The translations under genes were made by a program, and so were the position numbers. DNA of 64,000 bases from Candidatus Thioglobus sp. NP1 (GTDB taxonomy: Bacteria > Pseudomonadota > Gammaproteobacteria > PS1 > Pseudothioglobaceae), in NCBI RefSeq assembly GCF_003326015.1, contig NZ_CP023860.1:1302001-1366000 (forward strand), written 5' to 3'. The notes below the pieces were generated by a model, which saw nothing but the letters and a program-made list of their open reading frames with translations, ran no database searches and was not told where the DNA came from. Below are positions 1 to 9,638 of the stretch, piece after piece; the first letter of the stretch is position 1; the number at the start of each line of letters is the position of its first letter.

Positions 1-139
1 CACAAAAAGATATTTCTGATTTAAACTCTACCAATATGATATTTGATGAAGTCGAAGTCTCTTTATCTGAATAAATTTTAGAATAAAGAAAGTCAGGAAT
101 TCCTAATGCCTCAAGATAATTATTTCTAGACTGCTTCAT
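1..139 (-). CDS. Unidentified protein, N-terminal fragment (cut by window edge)
   Basis: An open frame begins with ATG at 139 and runs off the left edge of the window after 46 codons without a stop. Its ATG overlaps the leuA stop codon by one base (TAATG), so it should be translated by coupling to leuA. The visible N-terminus begins [17 protein letters not shown]. An N-terminal pattern of this kind (basic residue, YL, LGI) is reminiscent of the DNA polymerase III psi subunit HolD and related short proteins, but the fragment is too short to decide. The reality of the gene is supported mainly by the tight overlap and the uninterrupted frame; its function is not established. Confidence 0.55.
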   Translation of the reverse strand, partial: MKQSRNNYLEALGIPDFLYSKIYSDKETSTSSNIILVEFKSEISFC

Positions 140-1671
140 TAAATCTGTGGATGAGCTCGTTCTTCATTTGCCATAACTTTATTCAAGGCATTTACATAAG
201 CCTTAGCAGAAGAAGTAATAATATCAGTATCTACACCCTGTCCATTGAAAACTTTGCCTTCATGCTCCAAACGAACATTAACTTCTCCAAGAGAATCCGT
301 ACCCTGAGTAACATTTGTAACTGAATATAATTGTAGTTTTGGCTCTATATCAACTAAAGAAAGGATGGCATTAAATGTTGCATCAACAGCGCCCGAAGTC
401 TTTGCTGAAGCGCTCTGCTCTATGTTATTTATTGAAAGAGTTACATCTGCTGTATTAACTTTTCCAGACTCAGCAGATACTTTAAGTGATTTTAAACTAA
501 TAATTTCAGTTGCCTCAGTTTGAGCCTCTGTGACAAGAGCTTGAAGATCTTCATCAAAGATATCATGCTTCTTATCAGCTAGAGTTTTAAATCTGGAGAA
601 AGCATCATTTAGAGCATCATTAGATTCAAATTCAACACCTAACTCGCTTAATCTCGATTTAAAAGCATTCCTTCCAGAATGTTTACCAAGAACTAGTGAA
701 TTATTATTCCAACCAACGTCTTCTGCCCTCATAATTTCATAGGTTTCTCTATGCTTGAGGACACCATCCTGATGAATTCCAGCCTCATGAGCAAAAGCAT
801 TAGCTCCAACTATGGCTTTATTTGGTTGAACCACAAAACCAGTAATTGATGACACCAACCTCGATGCTGCAAGAATACCAGTTGCATCAATATTTGTGTC
901 ACAACCAAACACATCCTGTCTAGTTCTAACAGCCATAACAACCTCTTCAAGAGAAGTATTTCCAGCCCTTTCACCTAAACCGTTAATCGTACATTCTATT
1001 TGTCTTGCGCCATTTAATACAGCAGCTAATGAATTTGAAACTGCAAGACCTAAATCATTATGACAATGTGCTGAAAAAATTGCCTTATCTGAATTTGGAA
1101 TTCTTTCTATTAATTCCCTCATTGTTTCACCAAATTGATACGGAATGCTATACCCAACTGTATCTGGGATATTTATTGTGGTTGCGCCAGCATTAATTGC
1201 TGCTTCAATAATTCGACATAGAAAATCAGTATCAGAGCGACCAGCATCTTCAGGACTAAACTCAATATTATCAGTAAATTTTGTTGCTCTTTTTACAGAA
1301 CGAACTGCCTGAGTAACAACCTCATCAGGAGTCATCCCTAACTTCATTTTCATGTGAATATCAGAGGTTGCTATGAAGGTATGAATACGAGATGAGTTTG
1401 CATTTTTAATGGACTCTCCAGCTCGATCTATATCCTTATCAAGAGCTCTTGCCAGTGAACATATCGTTGAATCTTTTACTGCTTTTGCAACAGCTTGGAC
1501 CGCCTCAAAATCACCTTGTGACGCGATTGCAAAACCAGCCTCAATAACATCAACTTTCATTTTTTCTAAACTTTTAGCAATACGAACCTTCTCATCCTTA
1601 GTCATTGAAGCACCAGGTGATTGCTCGCCATCTCTTAAAGTTGTATCAAATATAATTAATTTTTTGGACAT
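139..1671 (-). CDS. leuA: 2-isopropylmalate synthase
   Basis: This 510-residue enzyme condenses acetyl-CoA with 2-oxoisovalerate, the committed step of leucine synthesis. It has the DRE-TIM metallolyase signature near the N-terminus ([13 protein letters not shown]), the HCHNDLG metal-binding segment in the barrel, the NGLGERAGN motif, and a C-terminal LeuA dimer domain where leucine feedback usually acts. The length is close to E. coli LeuA (523). The ATG at 1671 has an AGGA Shine-Dalgarno seven bases upstream. It lies downstream of ilvB-ilvH-ilvC-pssA on the same strand, but its own leader region with a leucine-rich peptide (1748-1822) and an 11-bp inverted repeat indicates separate control by leucine supply. 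leuB, leuC and leuD are not in this window. Confidence 0.97.
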   Translation of the reverse strand: MSKKLIIFDTTLRDGEQSPGASMTKDEKVRIAKSLEKMKVDVIEAGFAIASQGDFEAVQAVAKAVKDSTICSLARALDKDIDRAGESIKNANSSRIHTFIATSDIHMKMKLGMTPDEVVTQAVRSVKRATKFTDNIEFSPEDAGRSDTDFLCRIIEAAINAGATTINIPDTVGYSIPYQFGETMRELIERIPNSDKAIFSAHCHNDLGLAVSNSLAAVLNGARQIECTINGLGERAGNTSLEEVVMAVRTRQDVFGCDTNIDATGILAASRLVSSITGFVVQPNKAIVGANAFAHEAGIHQDGVLKHRETYEIMRAEDVGWNNNSLVLGKHSGRNAFKSRLSELGVEFESNDALNDAFSRFKTLADKKHDIFDEDLQALVTEAQTEATEIISLKSLKVSAESGKVNTADVTLSINNIEQSASAKTSGAVDATFNAILSLVDIEPKLQLYSVTNVTQGTDSLGEVNVRLEHEGKVFNGQGVDTDIITSSAKAYVNALNKVMANEERAHPQI

Positions 1672-1685
1672 TAGTTATTCCTGTT

Positions 1686-1769
1686 ATTGTTACGATTTTA
1701 TCTTAAGTTTTAGTGATAGACTTTCGTCTATTATGATTATTATTGCCTTACGGCAATAATCGTAACAAT
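1686..1769 (-). promoter_or_regulatory. Candidate leuA attenuator / structured leader RNA
   Basis: Reading the minus strand, bases 1769-1759 (ATTGTTACGAT) and 1696-1686 (ATCGTAACAAT) are perfect 11-bp complements. Between them sit two hairpins: a 7-9 bp stem with a GTAA loop (1760-1739) and a 6-bp stem with a GAAA loop (1731-1716). Both loops fit the GNRA tetraloop pattern, so the whole could fold as a three-way junction. The 5' arm of the outer stem is the Leu-Leu-Arg codons of the leader peptide; the 3' arm ends five bases before the leuA Shine-Dalgarno. There is no U-run after either hairpin, so control of ribosome access is more likely than rho-independent termination. Confidence 0.6.
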
Positions 1770-1822
1770 GCAAACAGATCGCAGTGAGGTATTGGAAGTG
1801 TTATGTTGAATAAACTATTCAT
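1748..1822 (-). CDS. Putative leucine-rich leader peptide of leuA (leuL-like)
   Basis: A 24-codon frame starts with ATG at 1822 and ends with TAA at 1750-1748, 76 bases upstream of the leuA start. Seven of 24 residues are leucine and four of the last six are leucine (the peptide ends LLRLLP), which is what a leucine-sensing leader peptide needs. The Leu-Leu-Arg codons form one arm of an 11-bp perfect inverted repeat and the last codons form an arm of a hairpin. There is no clear Shine-Dalgarno. A TATAAT at 1831-1836 lies eight bases before the ATG, so the transcript may be nearly leaderless. The sequence does not resemble E. coli LeuL. Expression is inferred, not shown. Confidence 0.6.
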   Translation of the reverse strand: MNSLFNITLPIPHCDLFALLRLLP

Positions 1823-1830
1823 AGCGCTGA

Positions 1831-1836
1831 ATTATA
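1831..1836 (-). promoter_or_regulatory. Candidate -10 element for the leuA leader transcript
   Basis: On the minus strand a perfect TATAAT lies at 1836-1831, eight bases before the leader-peptide ATG at 1822. No good -35 hexamer is visible at 16-18 bp spacing. If used, transcription would start at or very near the leader ATG. Confidence 0.35.
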
Positions 1837-1843
1837 ATAGAAC

Positions 1844-2596
1844 TTATGAGCTTTTAGTCTGTTTTTTCTCAATACGCTTTTTATTTAGACCCATTATTGT
1901 AATAAAAGGACCTGATAGCATATAAAGAAAAAAACCAGTAAATAAAAATATATTTGGCCTTGATAACAAAACAATAATGCCCAATATTATTGCTAGAAGG
2001 AATCTAAATGAGGCCTTTTTAGAATCAAATTCCTTAAAGCTATAATAACGAACATTACTCACCATAAGAAGAGCGCAAATAATTGTTATTCCTACTCCAA
2101 TATAATAACTAAAAGCAGCAATACCATAGAAGTACTCAAAATTCCAAAATTTTAACCATATCATACTAGCAATAACACCTGCAGCTGCAGGTGAAGGAAG
2201 CCCTTGAAAATAACGTTTTTCTGAAATACCAACTTGAGTATTAAATCTTGCAAGTCTTAAAGCTGCGCATGCTAAAAAAAGAAATGCAGCGAGCCAACCA
2301 ATCCTTCCTAGATCGGATAAAGACCATTCATAAACAAGAAGCGCTGGAGCCATTCCAAATGAAACGAGATCAGCGAGTGAGTCATACTCAGCTCCAAAAT
2401 CACTTTGTGTATTTGTTAAACGGGCCACTCGACCATCTAGAGTATCCCACAACATTGCAACCATTATTGAAATAGCTGCTAAAGTAAAGTCACCATTAAT
2501 TGAAGCGATAATCGAGTAGAAACCAGCAAACATTCCAAAAGTAGTTAGAATGCTTGGAAGAAGATAAATCCCTCTATTAGTTTTTTTTTCAGTCAC
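1844..2596 (-). CDS. pssA: CDP-diacylglycerol--serine O-phosphatidyltransferase
   Basis: This 250-residue integral membrane enzyme makes phosphatidylserine, the precursor of phosphatidylethanolamine, from CDP-diacylglycerol and serine. The CDP-alcohol phosphatidyltransferase signature is visible near residues 50-80 (DTLDGRVARLTNTQSDFGAEYDSLADLVSFG, seen as D-x2-DG-x2-AR-x8-G-x3-D-x3-D), with about six to eight hydrophobic segments. It is the membrane-embedded PssA type, not the peripheral phospholipase-D-like PssA of E. coli. It lies 33 bases downstream of ilvC and upstream of the leuA leader; the ilvBHC-pssA-leuA order is seen in other proteobacteria. Confidence 0.93.
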   Translation of the reverse strand: MTEKKTNRGIYLLPSILTTFGMFAGFYSIIASINGDFTLAAISIMVAMLWDTLDGRVARLTNTQSDFGAEYDSLADLVSFGMAPALLVYEWSLSDLGRIGWLAAFLFLACAALRLARFNTQVGISEKRYFQGLPSPAAAGVIASMIWLKFWNFEYFYGIAAFSYYIGVGITIICALLMVSNVRYYSFKEFDSKKASFRFLLAIILGIIVLLSRPNIFLFTGFFLYMLSGPFITIMGLNKKRIEKKQTKSS

Positions 2597-2629
2597 AATT
2601 ACAAAGAATTAAGCTGAGTCAATTTAGTA

Positions 2630-3643
<1,014 letters not shown>

Positions 3644-3647
3644 TTAA

Positions 3648-4133
3648 TTAAATTAGTTTTTTTCCTCTTGAAATTCCAGTAACGCCTGTTCTAGAAACTT
3701 CAATAATATTTGCAGAGTCAAATGCATCTAAAAATGCATTAATCTTCTTAGTTTTTCCTGAGACTTCAATAGTATAAATTTTGTCAGTAACATCAACCAC
3801 CTTGCAACCAAAAATTTCCGTTAACTCCTTCAAATCGACTCCGTCTTTTAAATTAGAAGATATTTTCACAAGCATTAACTCTCTTTCAACGTGATCTTGA
3901 CTCGTCAAATCACTTACTTTAACCACTTCTATCAATTTATTTAGCTGCTTAACAATTTGCTCTAAAACCCTATCACTACCAGAAGAAACAATTGTCATTC
4001 TTGAAAGACTTGGATCATTCGTAATTGCCACTGTTAATGACTCAATATTAAAGCCTCTTTGAGTAAAGAGACCTGAAACTCTCGAAAGAGCACCTGCTTC
4101 ATTTTCAAGGATAACTGAAATAATATGCCTCAT
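3648..4133 (-). CDS. ilvH: Acetolactate synthase small (regulatory) subunit
   Basis: This 161-residue subunit has an N-terminal ACT domain (MRHIISVILENEAGALSRVSGLFTQRGFNIESL is its first strand-helix unit, described here by position 1-33) and a C-terminal ACT-like domain. It activates the catalytic subunit and confers valine feedback inhibition. Length equals that of E. coli IlvH (163). The start is only three bases after the ilvB stop, which fits translational coupling and equimolar production. Confidence 0.96.
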   Translation of the reverse strand: MRHIISVILENEAGALSRVSGLFTQRGFNIESLTVAITNDPSLSRMTIVSSGSDRVLEQIVKQLNKLIEVVKVSDLTSQDHVERELMLVKISSNLKDGVDLKELTEIFGCKVVDVTDKIYTIEVSGKTKKINAFLDAFDSANIIEVSRTGVTGISRGKKLI

Positions 4134-4136
4134 AAT

Positions 4137-5870
4137 CTATACCGCATTAAAGTCTGTATCATCTTTTGAAACCATTTCATCACGCCCTGCTAATAACATA
4201 TCACAATGAGCACCACCAGCTGGAATCATTGGAAAAACATTTTCAGATGGGTCTGTCATGATATCAAGAAAAACTGTTCTATCTTTTTGTTTAAAAGCCT
4301 CTATAAGTGCGGGCTTTAAATCCTCTTCTTTTTCAACTTTTATGCCTAGATGACCATAACTTTCAGCTAACTTTACAAAATCTGGAAGTGCGTCCATATA
4401 GGACATTGCATAACGCTTTTCATAGAAGAATTCTTGCCACTGTCTAACCATTCCAAGATAGCCATTATTGAGATTAATAATTTTTACAGGTGTGGAGTAT
4501 TGAAGCATAGTTGAAAGCTCTTGCAGCATCATTTGAATACTACCTTCACCAGTAACGCAAGCAACATCTCTATCAGGCATTGCCAGCTTTGCACCCATAG
4601 CAGCCGGAAGACCAAAGCCCATTGTCCCTAAGCCACCGGAATTAATCCATTGCCTTGGCTCATCAAACAAGTAATACTGTGCTGCCCACATCTGATGTTG
4701 GCCAACATCTGAAGTTACTATTGCTTTTCCATCTGTAACTTCGTATAAAGCTTCAATGACAGACTGAGGTTTTATAACCCCTGGAGATTTAGAATATGCT
4801 AATGAATCAACCTTCCTCCAATCTTTAATTTGAGACCACCACTGAGAAATATCCTCTAATTTCTTATCTTTTAGTTCTTCTATAAGTGCCTGAAGAACTT
4901 GTTTTGTTTGTCCAACAATTGGAATATCTGCTACTACATTTTTAGATATTTGAGAAGGATCAATATCAATATGAATAAATTTAGCATTTGGGCAAAACTT
5001 ATCTAGATTTCCTGTAATTCTATCATCAAAGCGAGAGCCTATAGCAACCACACAATCTGAATCATGCATTGACATATTAGCCTCATAGGTACCATGCATT
5101 CCAAGCATTCCTAGAGATTGCTTATCAGTCATTGGGTATGCCCCTAAACCCATTAAAGTTTGAGTAATAGGGAAATTAATCATTTTAGTAAACTCACGTA
5201 ACTCTTTTGAAGCATTTCCAATTACAACGCCTCCACCAGAATATAGTATTGGTTTTTTAGAACTAGCAATCAATTCAGCAGCTTTTCTAATTTGACGATT
5301 ACTTGCCTTAGTTGTTGGTTTGTAAGAACGCATTTCAATAGAATCAGGATAATCTTGCAGCTCCATTTGAGCAATTGTAACGTCTTTTGGTATATCAATT
5401 ACAACTGGACCTGGTCTACCAGTAGTAGCAATATGAAAAGCTTTTTTTACAGTTGTTGCAACCTCACTAACATCCCTTATAAGGAAATTATGTTTAACAC
5501 AAGATCTTGTAATACCAGTTGCATCAACCTCTTGAAAAGCATCCATTCCAATTAATGGTGATGGAACCTGTCCTGAAATTACTACCATAGGTATAGAGTC
5601 CATATGAGCAGTTGCAATTCCTGTAACTGCATTAGTTATTCCAGGTCCAGAAGTAACTAGAACAACTCCAGGCATACCATTTGTTCTTGCGTAACCATCC
5701 GCTCCATGAGCTGCACCCTGTTCATGACGCACTAAAATATGAGTTATTTCATCCTGAGCCTCTAAAGCATCATATATATGAAGTACAGCACCTCCTGGAT
5801 AACCAAAAACATGCTTTACGCCCTCTTTTTTTAAGCAATCTATAAGTATTTCAGCACCATTAAGTTTCAT
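4137..5870 (-). CDS. ilvB: Acetolactate synthase large (catalytic) subunit
   Basis: This 577-residue thiamine-diphosphate enzyme forms acetolactate and acetohydroxybutyrate, the first shared step of valine, leucine and isoleucine synthesis. Seen in order: the N-terminal ThDP pyrimidine-binding domain with GYPGGAVL and the catalytic glutamate in VRHEQGAAHGADGYAR; the central FAD-binding domain (GMLGMHGTYEANMSM); and the C-terminal ThDP diphosphate domain with the GEGSIQMMLQEL...NNGYLGMVRQWQ signature. The ATG at 5870 has no strong Shine-Dalgarno. A short peptide with Leu, Ile and Val codons lies just upstream (5901-5945) and suggests attenuation. The gene could equally be named ilvI; sequence alone does not separate the isozymes. 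Confidence 0.96.
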   Translation of the reverse strand: MKLNGAEILIDCLKKEGVKHVFGYPGGAVLHIYDALEAQDEITHILVRHEQGAAHGADGYARTNGMPGVVLVTSGPGITNAVTGIATAHMDSIPMVVISGQVPSPLIGMDAFQEVDATGITRSCVKHNFLIRDVSEVATTVKKAFHIATTGRPGPVVIDIPKDVTIAQMELQDYPDSIEMRSYKPTTKASNRQIRKAAELIASSKKPILYSGGGVVIGNASKELREFTKMINFPITQTLMGLGAYPMTDKQSLGMLGMHGTYEANMSMHDSDCVVAIGSRFDDRITGNLDKFCPNAKFIHIDIDPSQISKNVVADIPIVGQTKQVLQALIEELKDKKLEDISQWWSQIKDWRKVDSLAYSKSPGVIKPQSVIEALYEVTDGKAIVTSDVGQHQMWAAQYYLFDEPRQWINSGGLGTMGFGLPAAMGAKLAMPDRDVACVTGEGSIQMMLQELSTMLQYSTPVKIINLNNGYLGMVRQWQEFFYEKRYAMSYMDALPDFVKLAESYGHLGIKVEKEEDLKPALIEAFKQKDRTVFLDIMTDPSENVFPMIPAGGAHCDMLLAGRDEMVSKDDTDFNAV

Positions 5871-5893
5871 TGCTATTATCTGTAATTTGAAAG

Positions 5894-5987
5894 TTTTTGA
5901 TTATACCCAAAGAATTAAACTCAAAAATGACTTCGTTAGCATCATTCACAGCTTGTAAATATTGATAGATAAGTAATACTTTGGGTA
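5894..5987 (-). promoter_or_regulatory. Candidate ilvB attenuator region with alternative pairings
   Basis: Two mutually exclusive pairings are visible. TACCCAAAG (minus 5987-5979), upstream of the leader peptide, is perfectly complementary to CTTTGGGTA (5912-5904), its last sense codons. TTTTTGA (5927-5921), inside the peptide, is complementary to TCAAAAA (5900-5894), just after its stop. A ribosome stalled on the Leu/Ile/Val codons would change which pair forms. No U-tract terminator hairpin is visible before ilvB. Confidence 0.45.
5901..5945 (-). CDS. Putative branched-chain leader peptide of ilvB (ilvL-like)
   Basis: A 14-codon frame starts with tandem ATG codons (5945 and 5942) and stops at TAA 5903-5901, 30 bases before ilvB. 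Its product MMLTKSFLSLILWV has four leucines, one isoleucine and one valine, concentrated in the last seven residues, as expected of a leader sensing the end products of the pathway. The CTT-TGG-GTA codons are one arm of a 9-bp perfect inverted repeat. There is no strong Shine-Dalgarno (only GTGA before the ATG). Length is close to the short end of known leader peptides. Expression is inferred. Confidence 0.55.
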   Translation of the reverse strand: MMLTKSFLSLILWV

Positions 5988-6014
5988 GTTAATCTTCAAA
6001 TAATATTAAAAATA

Positions 6015-6926
6015 TTAAAGTGTGTTTTGCCAGTCTTCAGAATAGTAATGAATTGGGGAATCCTTCTCTTCAAATGTCTCAATAGTGAAAGCCTTTGGTT
6101 GAGAAAGAATTGCTGATAGAAGCTGGTCATTGAGCATATGGCCTGTTTTATAACCCTCATAATGACCAATCAAATTTCCACCTAAAAGATAAAGATCTCC
6201 AACAATATCTAATATTTTATGTTTTACAAATTCATTATGGAATCGCATTCCATCCTCATTAAGAATATCATCATCAGATAGAGCTATTGCATTAACAGTG
6301 CTTGCCCCAAGTGCAAGATTTTGTTTTTGTAACATTTCAACATCCCTTTCAAAGCCAAATGTTCTTGCACGTGAAATTTCCTTTAAATAAGACTGCTCAG
6401 CAAAATCAATTGTCAATTTTTGACCACTTTCCTTAATTTTCTTATGTTCAAAATCAATTTCAAGGGTAACCATGAAGCCATTATGAGGTGAAACCTGAGC
6501 CCATGAAGCCCCATTTTCAACTCTAACAGTATCATTTATAACTATAAATCTTTTAGGAGTATCTTGCTCTTGAATTCCAGCTGACTGAACTAGAAAGATA
6601 AAAGGAGCTGATGAACCATCCATAATAGGAACCTCAAATGAATCAAGCTCCACTAAAAGATTATCAATCCCAAGAGCAGAAAGAGCTGACATTAGATGCT
6701 CAATTGTTGAAATTTTAACTCCTTGACTCTCAAGACCCGTAGATAAGACAACCTCATTAACAAAAGCGCTATGAGCATGAACCTGCCGACCACCCGCATC
6801 TAAACGCTTAAAAACAACCCCATGATCAGCCTCAGCAGGGATTAAAGTTAAATTCACCAGTTTTCCACTATGAATACCAACACCTCTCGCTTTAACCATT
6901 TTTTTAATTGTTCTTTGCTTGACCAT
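6015..6926 (-). CDS. lpxC: UDP-3-O-acyl-N-acetylglucosamine deacetylase
   Basis: This 303-residue zinc enzyme catalyses the committed step of lipid A synthesis in the cytoplasm. The metal ligands are recognisable: the first histidine in [18 protein letters not shown] (residue 77) and H-x3-D in [14 protein letters not shown] near residue 235; the catalytic histidine is in GHMLNDQLL near residue 265. Length matches E. coli LpxC (305). Its start lies two bases after the ftsA stop. That is the normal end of the division/cell-wall cluster, except that ftsZ, usually between ftsA and lpxC, is absent. Confidence 0.97.
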   Translation of the reverse strand: MVKQRTIKKMVKARGVGIHSGKLVNLTLIPAEADHGVVFKRLDAGGRQVHAHSAFVNEVVLSTGLESQGVKISTIEHLMSALSALGIDNLLVELDSFEVPIMDGSSAPFIFLVQSAGIQEQDTPKRFIVINDTVRVENGASWAQVSPHNGFMVTLEIDFEHKKIKESGQKLTIDFAEQSYLKEISRARTFGFERDVEMLQKQNLALGASTVNAIALSDDDILNEDGMRFHNEFVKHKILDIVGDLYLLGGNLIGHYEGYKTGHMLNDQLLSAILSQPKAFTIETFEEKDSPIHYYSEDWQNTL

Positions 6927-6928
6927 TA

Positions 6929-8149
6929 CTAAAAGTTTCCTATTATTTTTTCTCTAATATTATCTATAACACCTTTATTTCCCTTTGAAATAGATTTATC
7001 AGATAGATTCATATCCTTAGTGTTTAATAAAAGTCCTATTGCGCCGGCATATCTATAATCAGTCAATACAGTCTCTAAACCAGAAATCTTTGATCGTTGA
7101 ATCATGCCTTTTTTAACTCTTCGAGTAAAAAAATCTCTAACAAGCTCTTCACAAGCATTAATTTCTGAACCACCGCCTGAAAGAATAAATCCTGATTTAA
7201 TAATGCCATCAAGATTATGAAATTTCAACTCATTTTTAAGTAATGTAAGAATTTCCCTATAAGCCTCCTCTATAACTTCTGATAATTGAAGACAAGATAG
7301 TTGATGATCGTCATTATTAGTGGATTGTTTAAAATTAATCAAACTATCTTCTTTGAGTGTTGATGATTTTGCAACTCCATAATTTTCTTTTAGCCTTTTT
7401 GCCTCTTCAATAGAAGTATCAAATGCATATGCAATTTCTTGATTAATCTCATCACCACCCATTGGAATAATGCCACTTCGAACTATACCCTCTCCATCAA
7501 AAATAGTATAACTAGAAACTCCAGCACCAATATCAATTAGGCATACACCATTATCTTTATCGTCCTGACTTAATAGTGCATTAGATTTAGCAATAGGATT
7601 TAATACAATATCATCAACCTCTAAATTACTTTGTTTAAGACAATTTTCAATATTTCTTACACTTGCACTTGAGACTGTAACAATATGAACTTTGGATTCT
7701 AAAACCTCCGCTTCCATCTCTATTGGATCATCAACAACAAAAGTTTCATTAATAATAAATTTCTTGTTAATTGTATGAAGTTTTAGTTTATTTGTAGGAG
7801 TGGACATTGCCGTAGCAGTTTTCCTAACTAAATCATAATCATTTTTTGTAATCATCCCATCAATAGGAATCTTGCCCTTTCCATCAGTGCATGTCAGATG
7901 ACTATCTGATAAATTAACCCTAAATAAACCCATATTCAAACTATAACTATTCTCTGTTTGATTAACTAGTTTTAAAAGAGTTCTTGATAAAGCTTCAATT
8001 GAATGAATTGATCCCTTTCTTACTCCTTCTGAGGAACAAATATTATGAGCAATAATTTTTTGATGGCCGCTATCTTCAACTTCAGAAACCAATAGAGCAA
8101 CCTTATCGGTCCCAATATCAAGACTTGCAATAAAATTGTTACCTGCCAT
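6929..8149 (-). CDS. ftsA: Cell division protein FtsA
   Basis: This 406-residue actin-like ATPase normally tethers FtsZ to the membrane and recruits the divisome. The N-terminal phosphate-1 motif ([14 protein letters not shown]), the SHS2/1C domain insert, the phosphate-2 motif ([15 protein letters not shown]), the adenosine motif ([11 protein letters not shown]) and a C-terminal amphipathic helix (ends [14 protein letters not shown]) are visible, so the membrane anchor is retained. Neighbours are dusA upstream (38-base gap) and lpxC downstream. Neither ftsQ nor ftsZ flanks it, which is unusual for a gammaproteobacterium. Confidence 0.93.
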   Translation of the reverse strand: MAGNNFIASLDIGTDKVALLVSEVEDSGHQKIIAHNICSSEGVRKGSIHSIEALSRTLLKLVNQTENSYSLNMGLFRVNLSDSHLTCTDGKGKIPIDGMITKNDYDLVRKTATAMSTPTNKLKLHTINKKFIINETFVVDDPIEMEAEVLESKVHIVTVSSASVRNIENCLKQSNLEVDDIVLNPIAKSNALLSQDDKDNGVCLIDIGAGVSSYTIFDGEGIVRSGIIPMGGDEINQEIAYAFDTSIEEAKRLKENYGVAKSSTLKEDSLINFKQSTNNDDHQLSCLQLSEVIEEAYREILTLLKNELKFHNLDGIIKSGFILSGGGSEINACEELVRDFFTRRVKKGMIQRSKISGLETVLTDYRYAGAIGLLLNTKDMNLSDKSISKGNKGVIDNIREKIIGNF

Positions 8150-8187
8150 ATGTTATCTTTAAATTTTTATACAAAAATTTTACCAAA

Positions 8188-9168
8188 CTATTCATTAGAA
8201 TCTATGTTGGTTACAGTATTTTTTTTAAAATTTAACCATTCATTTAAATGATCTATTTCAACTGTCTTGCCACTAAGCAAACGTCGAAACAATTTAGCAT
8301 TACTTTCACCATGATACATGCCCAGCACATGGCGAGTCATTGACCTCATTGGAACTCCAATTTTAAGTTGAATATTAATATAATCAATATATTCTTCTAA
8401 AAAAATTTCACGACTTATTTGACTATCTTCATTCTTAAAAATACTAGTGTTAATTTCTCTTAATAAAAATGGATTATGGTATGCAGCCCTTCCAAGCATA
8501 ACACCATCAACATAATTAAGATGTGTTTTAATATCACTACAGCTTTCAATACCACCATTTATTGTAATTTGAAGTTGAGGAAAGTCTTTTTTTAGTTGAT
8601 ACACCCATTCATAGTTAAGAGGTGGTATCGTGCGATTTTCTTTTGGGCTCAATCCTTGCAGCCAGGCTTTTCGTGCATGAACGATAAAATGCTGACAACC
8701 TTTGTTACAAATTAACGAAATAAAATCACTAAGCTGATCATAACTCTCCATATCATCAATCCCAATGCGACTCTTAACGGTCACTGGAATATCACATTTA
8801 TCCATCATACTTTCAACACATGATGCTACAAGATCAGGTTTTTTCATTAAACAAGCTCCAAAACTTCCTGATTGAACCCTATCAGATGGACAACCAACAT
8901 TTATATTGACCTCATCATAGCCCCACTCTTTGGCAACTAAAGCACATTCTGCCATTTCTTTTGGATCACTTCCCCCAAGCTGAAGTGTAAGTGGATTTTC
9001 ACTGGCATTAAAATCTAATAAACGGTTTTTATCACCTCTTAATATTGCATTAGAGGTAATCATTTCAGTATAAAGATGAACATCTTTACTTAAAAGGCGA
9101 TAGAAATATCGACAATGTTTATCTGTCCAATCCATCATTGGAGCTATTGATACAACTGAAGAATTCAT
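8188..9168 (-). CDS. dusA: tRNA-dihydrouridine synthase, DusA-like
   Basis: This 326-residue FMN enzyme reduces uridine to dihydrouridine in tRNA D-loops. Motifs seen: the FMN-binding start SIAPMMDWTDKHCRYFYRLL, QLGGSDP, the NINVGCPSDRVQSGSFGACLM segment carrying the catalytic cysteine, VTVKSRIGID and the ARKAWLQGLSPKENR segment, which with the opening PMMDWTD points to the DusA subgroup (U20/U20a). The ATG at 9168 overlaps the stop of the upstream amidase gene by four bases (ATGA), showing translational coupling. Confidence 0.93.
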   Translation of the reverse strand: MNSSVVSIAPMMDWTDKHCRYFYRLLSKDVHLYTEMITSNAILRGDKNRLLDFNASENPLTLQLGGSDPKEMAECALVAKEWGYDEVNINVGCPSDRVQSGSFGACLMKKPDLVASCVESMMDKCDIPVTVKSRIGIDDMESYDQLSDFISLICNKGCQHFIVHARKAWLQGLSPKENRTIPPLNYEWVYQLKKDFPQLQITINGGIESCSDIKTHLNYVDGVMLGRAAYHNPFLLREINTSIFKNEDSQISREIFLEEYIDYINIQLKIGVPMRSMTRHVLGMYHGESNAKLFRRLLSGKTVEIDHLNEWLNFKKNTVTNIDSNE

Positions 9169-9638
9169 GACACCATCGAGGTCAAACCTTCTAAAGCAAA
9201 CGAAATACTTTCAGACACTATTTCAGATCTTGATCCTTTAAAAAATTGCGTAGTTGAAGTACTGTCACCGTTTAGAAAAAAACCAAAACAAACCATTCCT
9301 ACAGGTTTTTCAGGAGTTCCACCAGAAGGTCCTGCAATACCAGTTATTGATACTGCTAAATTACTTTGTGATTTTTCTCCCGCACCAATAACCATTTCAC
9401 GAGCAACTTTTTCACTGACAGCTCCAAAGGTTTCAATAGCTTGCATATTGACCCCTAGCATTTGAACTTTTGAGTTATTACTATAAGTTATAAAGCCACA
9501 ATTAAAATAACTTGAAGCTCCTGAAATCGAAGTAAGTGAGCTTGATAGTGCTCCCCCAGTGCAAGACTCTGCAACAGCAATCGTTAAACTTTTAGAAATT
9601 AAGAGCTCTGAAAGATGTTTGGCTTTAAGGTATGACAC
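9165..9638 (-). CDS. pncC: CinA C-terminal-domain nicotinamide-nucleotide amidase
   Basis: This 157-residue stand-alone CinA C-terminal domain deamidates nicotinamide mononucleotide to nicotinate mononucleotide, recycling the NMN produced by DNA ligase. The family signatures are seen: AESCTGGALSSSLTSISGASSYF near the N-terminus, GAVSEKVAREM and SITGIAGPSGGTPEKPVGMV. Length matches E. coli PncC (165). It overlaps pepN by one base at its start and dusA by four at its end, so it lies within a compact run of overlapping genes. Confidence 0.92.
   Translation of the reverse strand: MSYLKAKHLSELLISKSLTIAVAESCTGGALSSSLTSISGASSYFNCGFITYSNNSKVQMLGVNMQAIETFGAVSEKVAREMVIGAGEKSQSNLAVSITGIAGPSGGTPEKPVGMVCFGFFLNGDSTSTTQFFKGSRSEIVSESISFALEGLTSMVS

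Noticed and set aside
1005-1196. Open frames antisense to leuA and many similar frames elsewhere
   Set aside because: They lie wholly opposite well-supported genes, lack Shine-Dalgarno sites and have no recognisable family features.
1716-1731. GAAA-loop hairpin before leuA as a rho-independent terminator
   Set aside because: The stem is only six base pairs and AT-rich, and it is not followed by a T-run on the minus strand.
5904-5909. TATAAT-like sequence (GGGTATAAT) near 5900 as the ilvB promoter
   Set aside because: It falls at the end of the leader peptide and leaves almost no leader; no -35 at good spacing. It remains possible but the peptide and pairings explain the sequence better.
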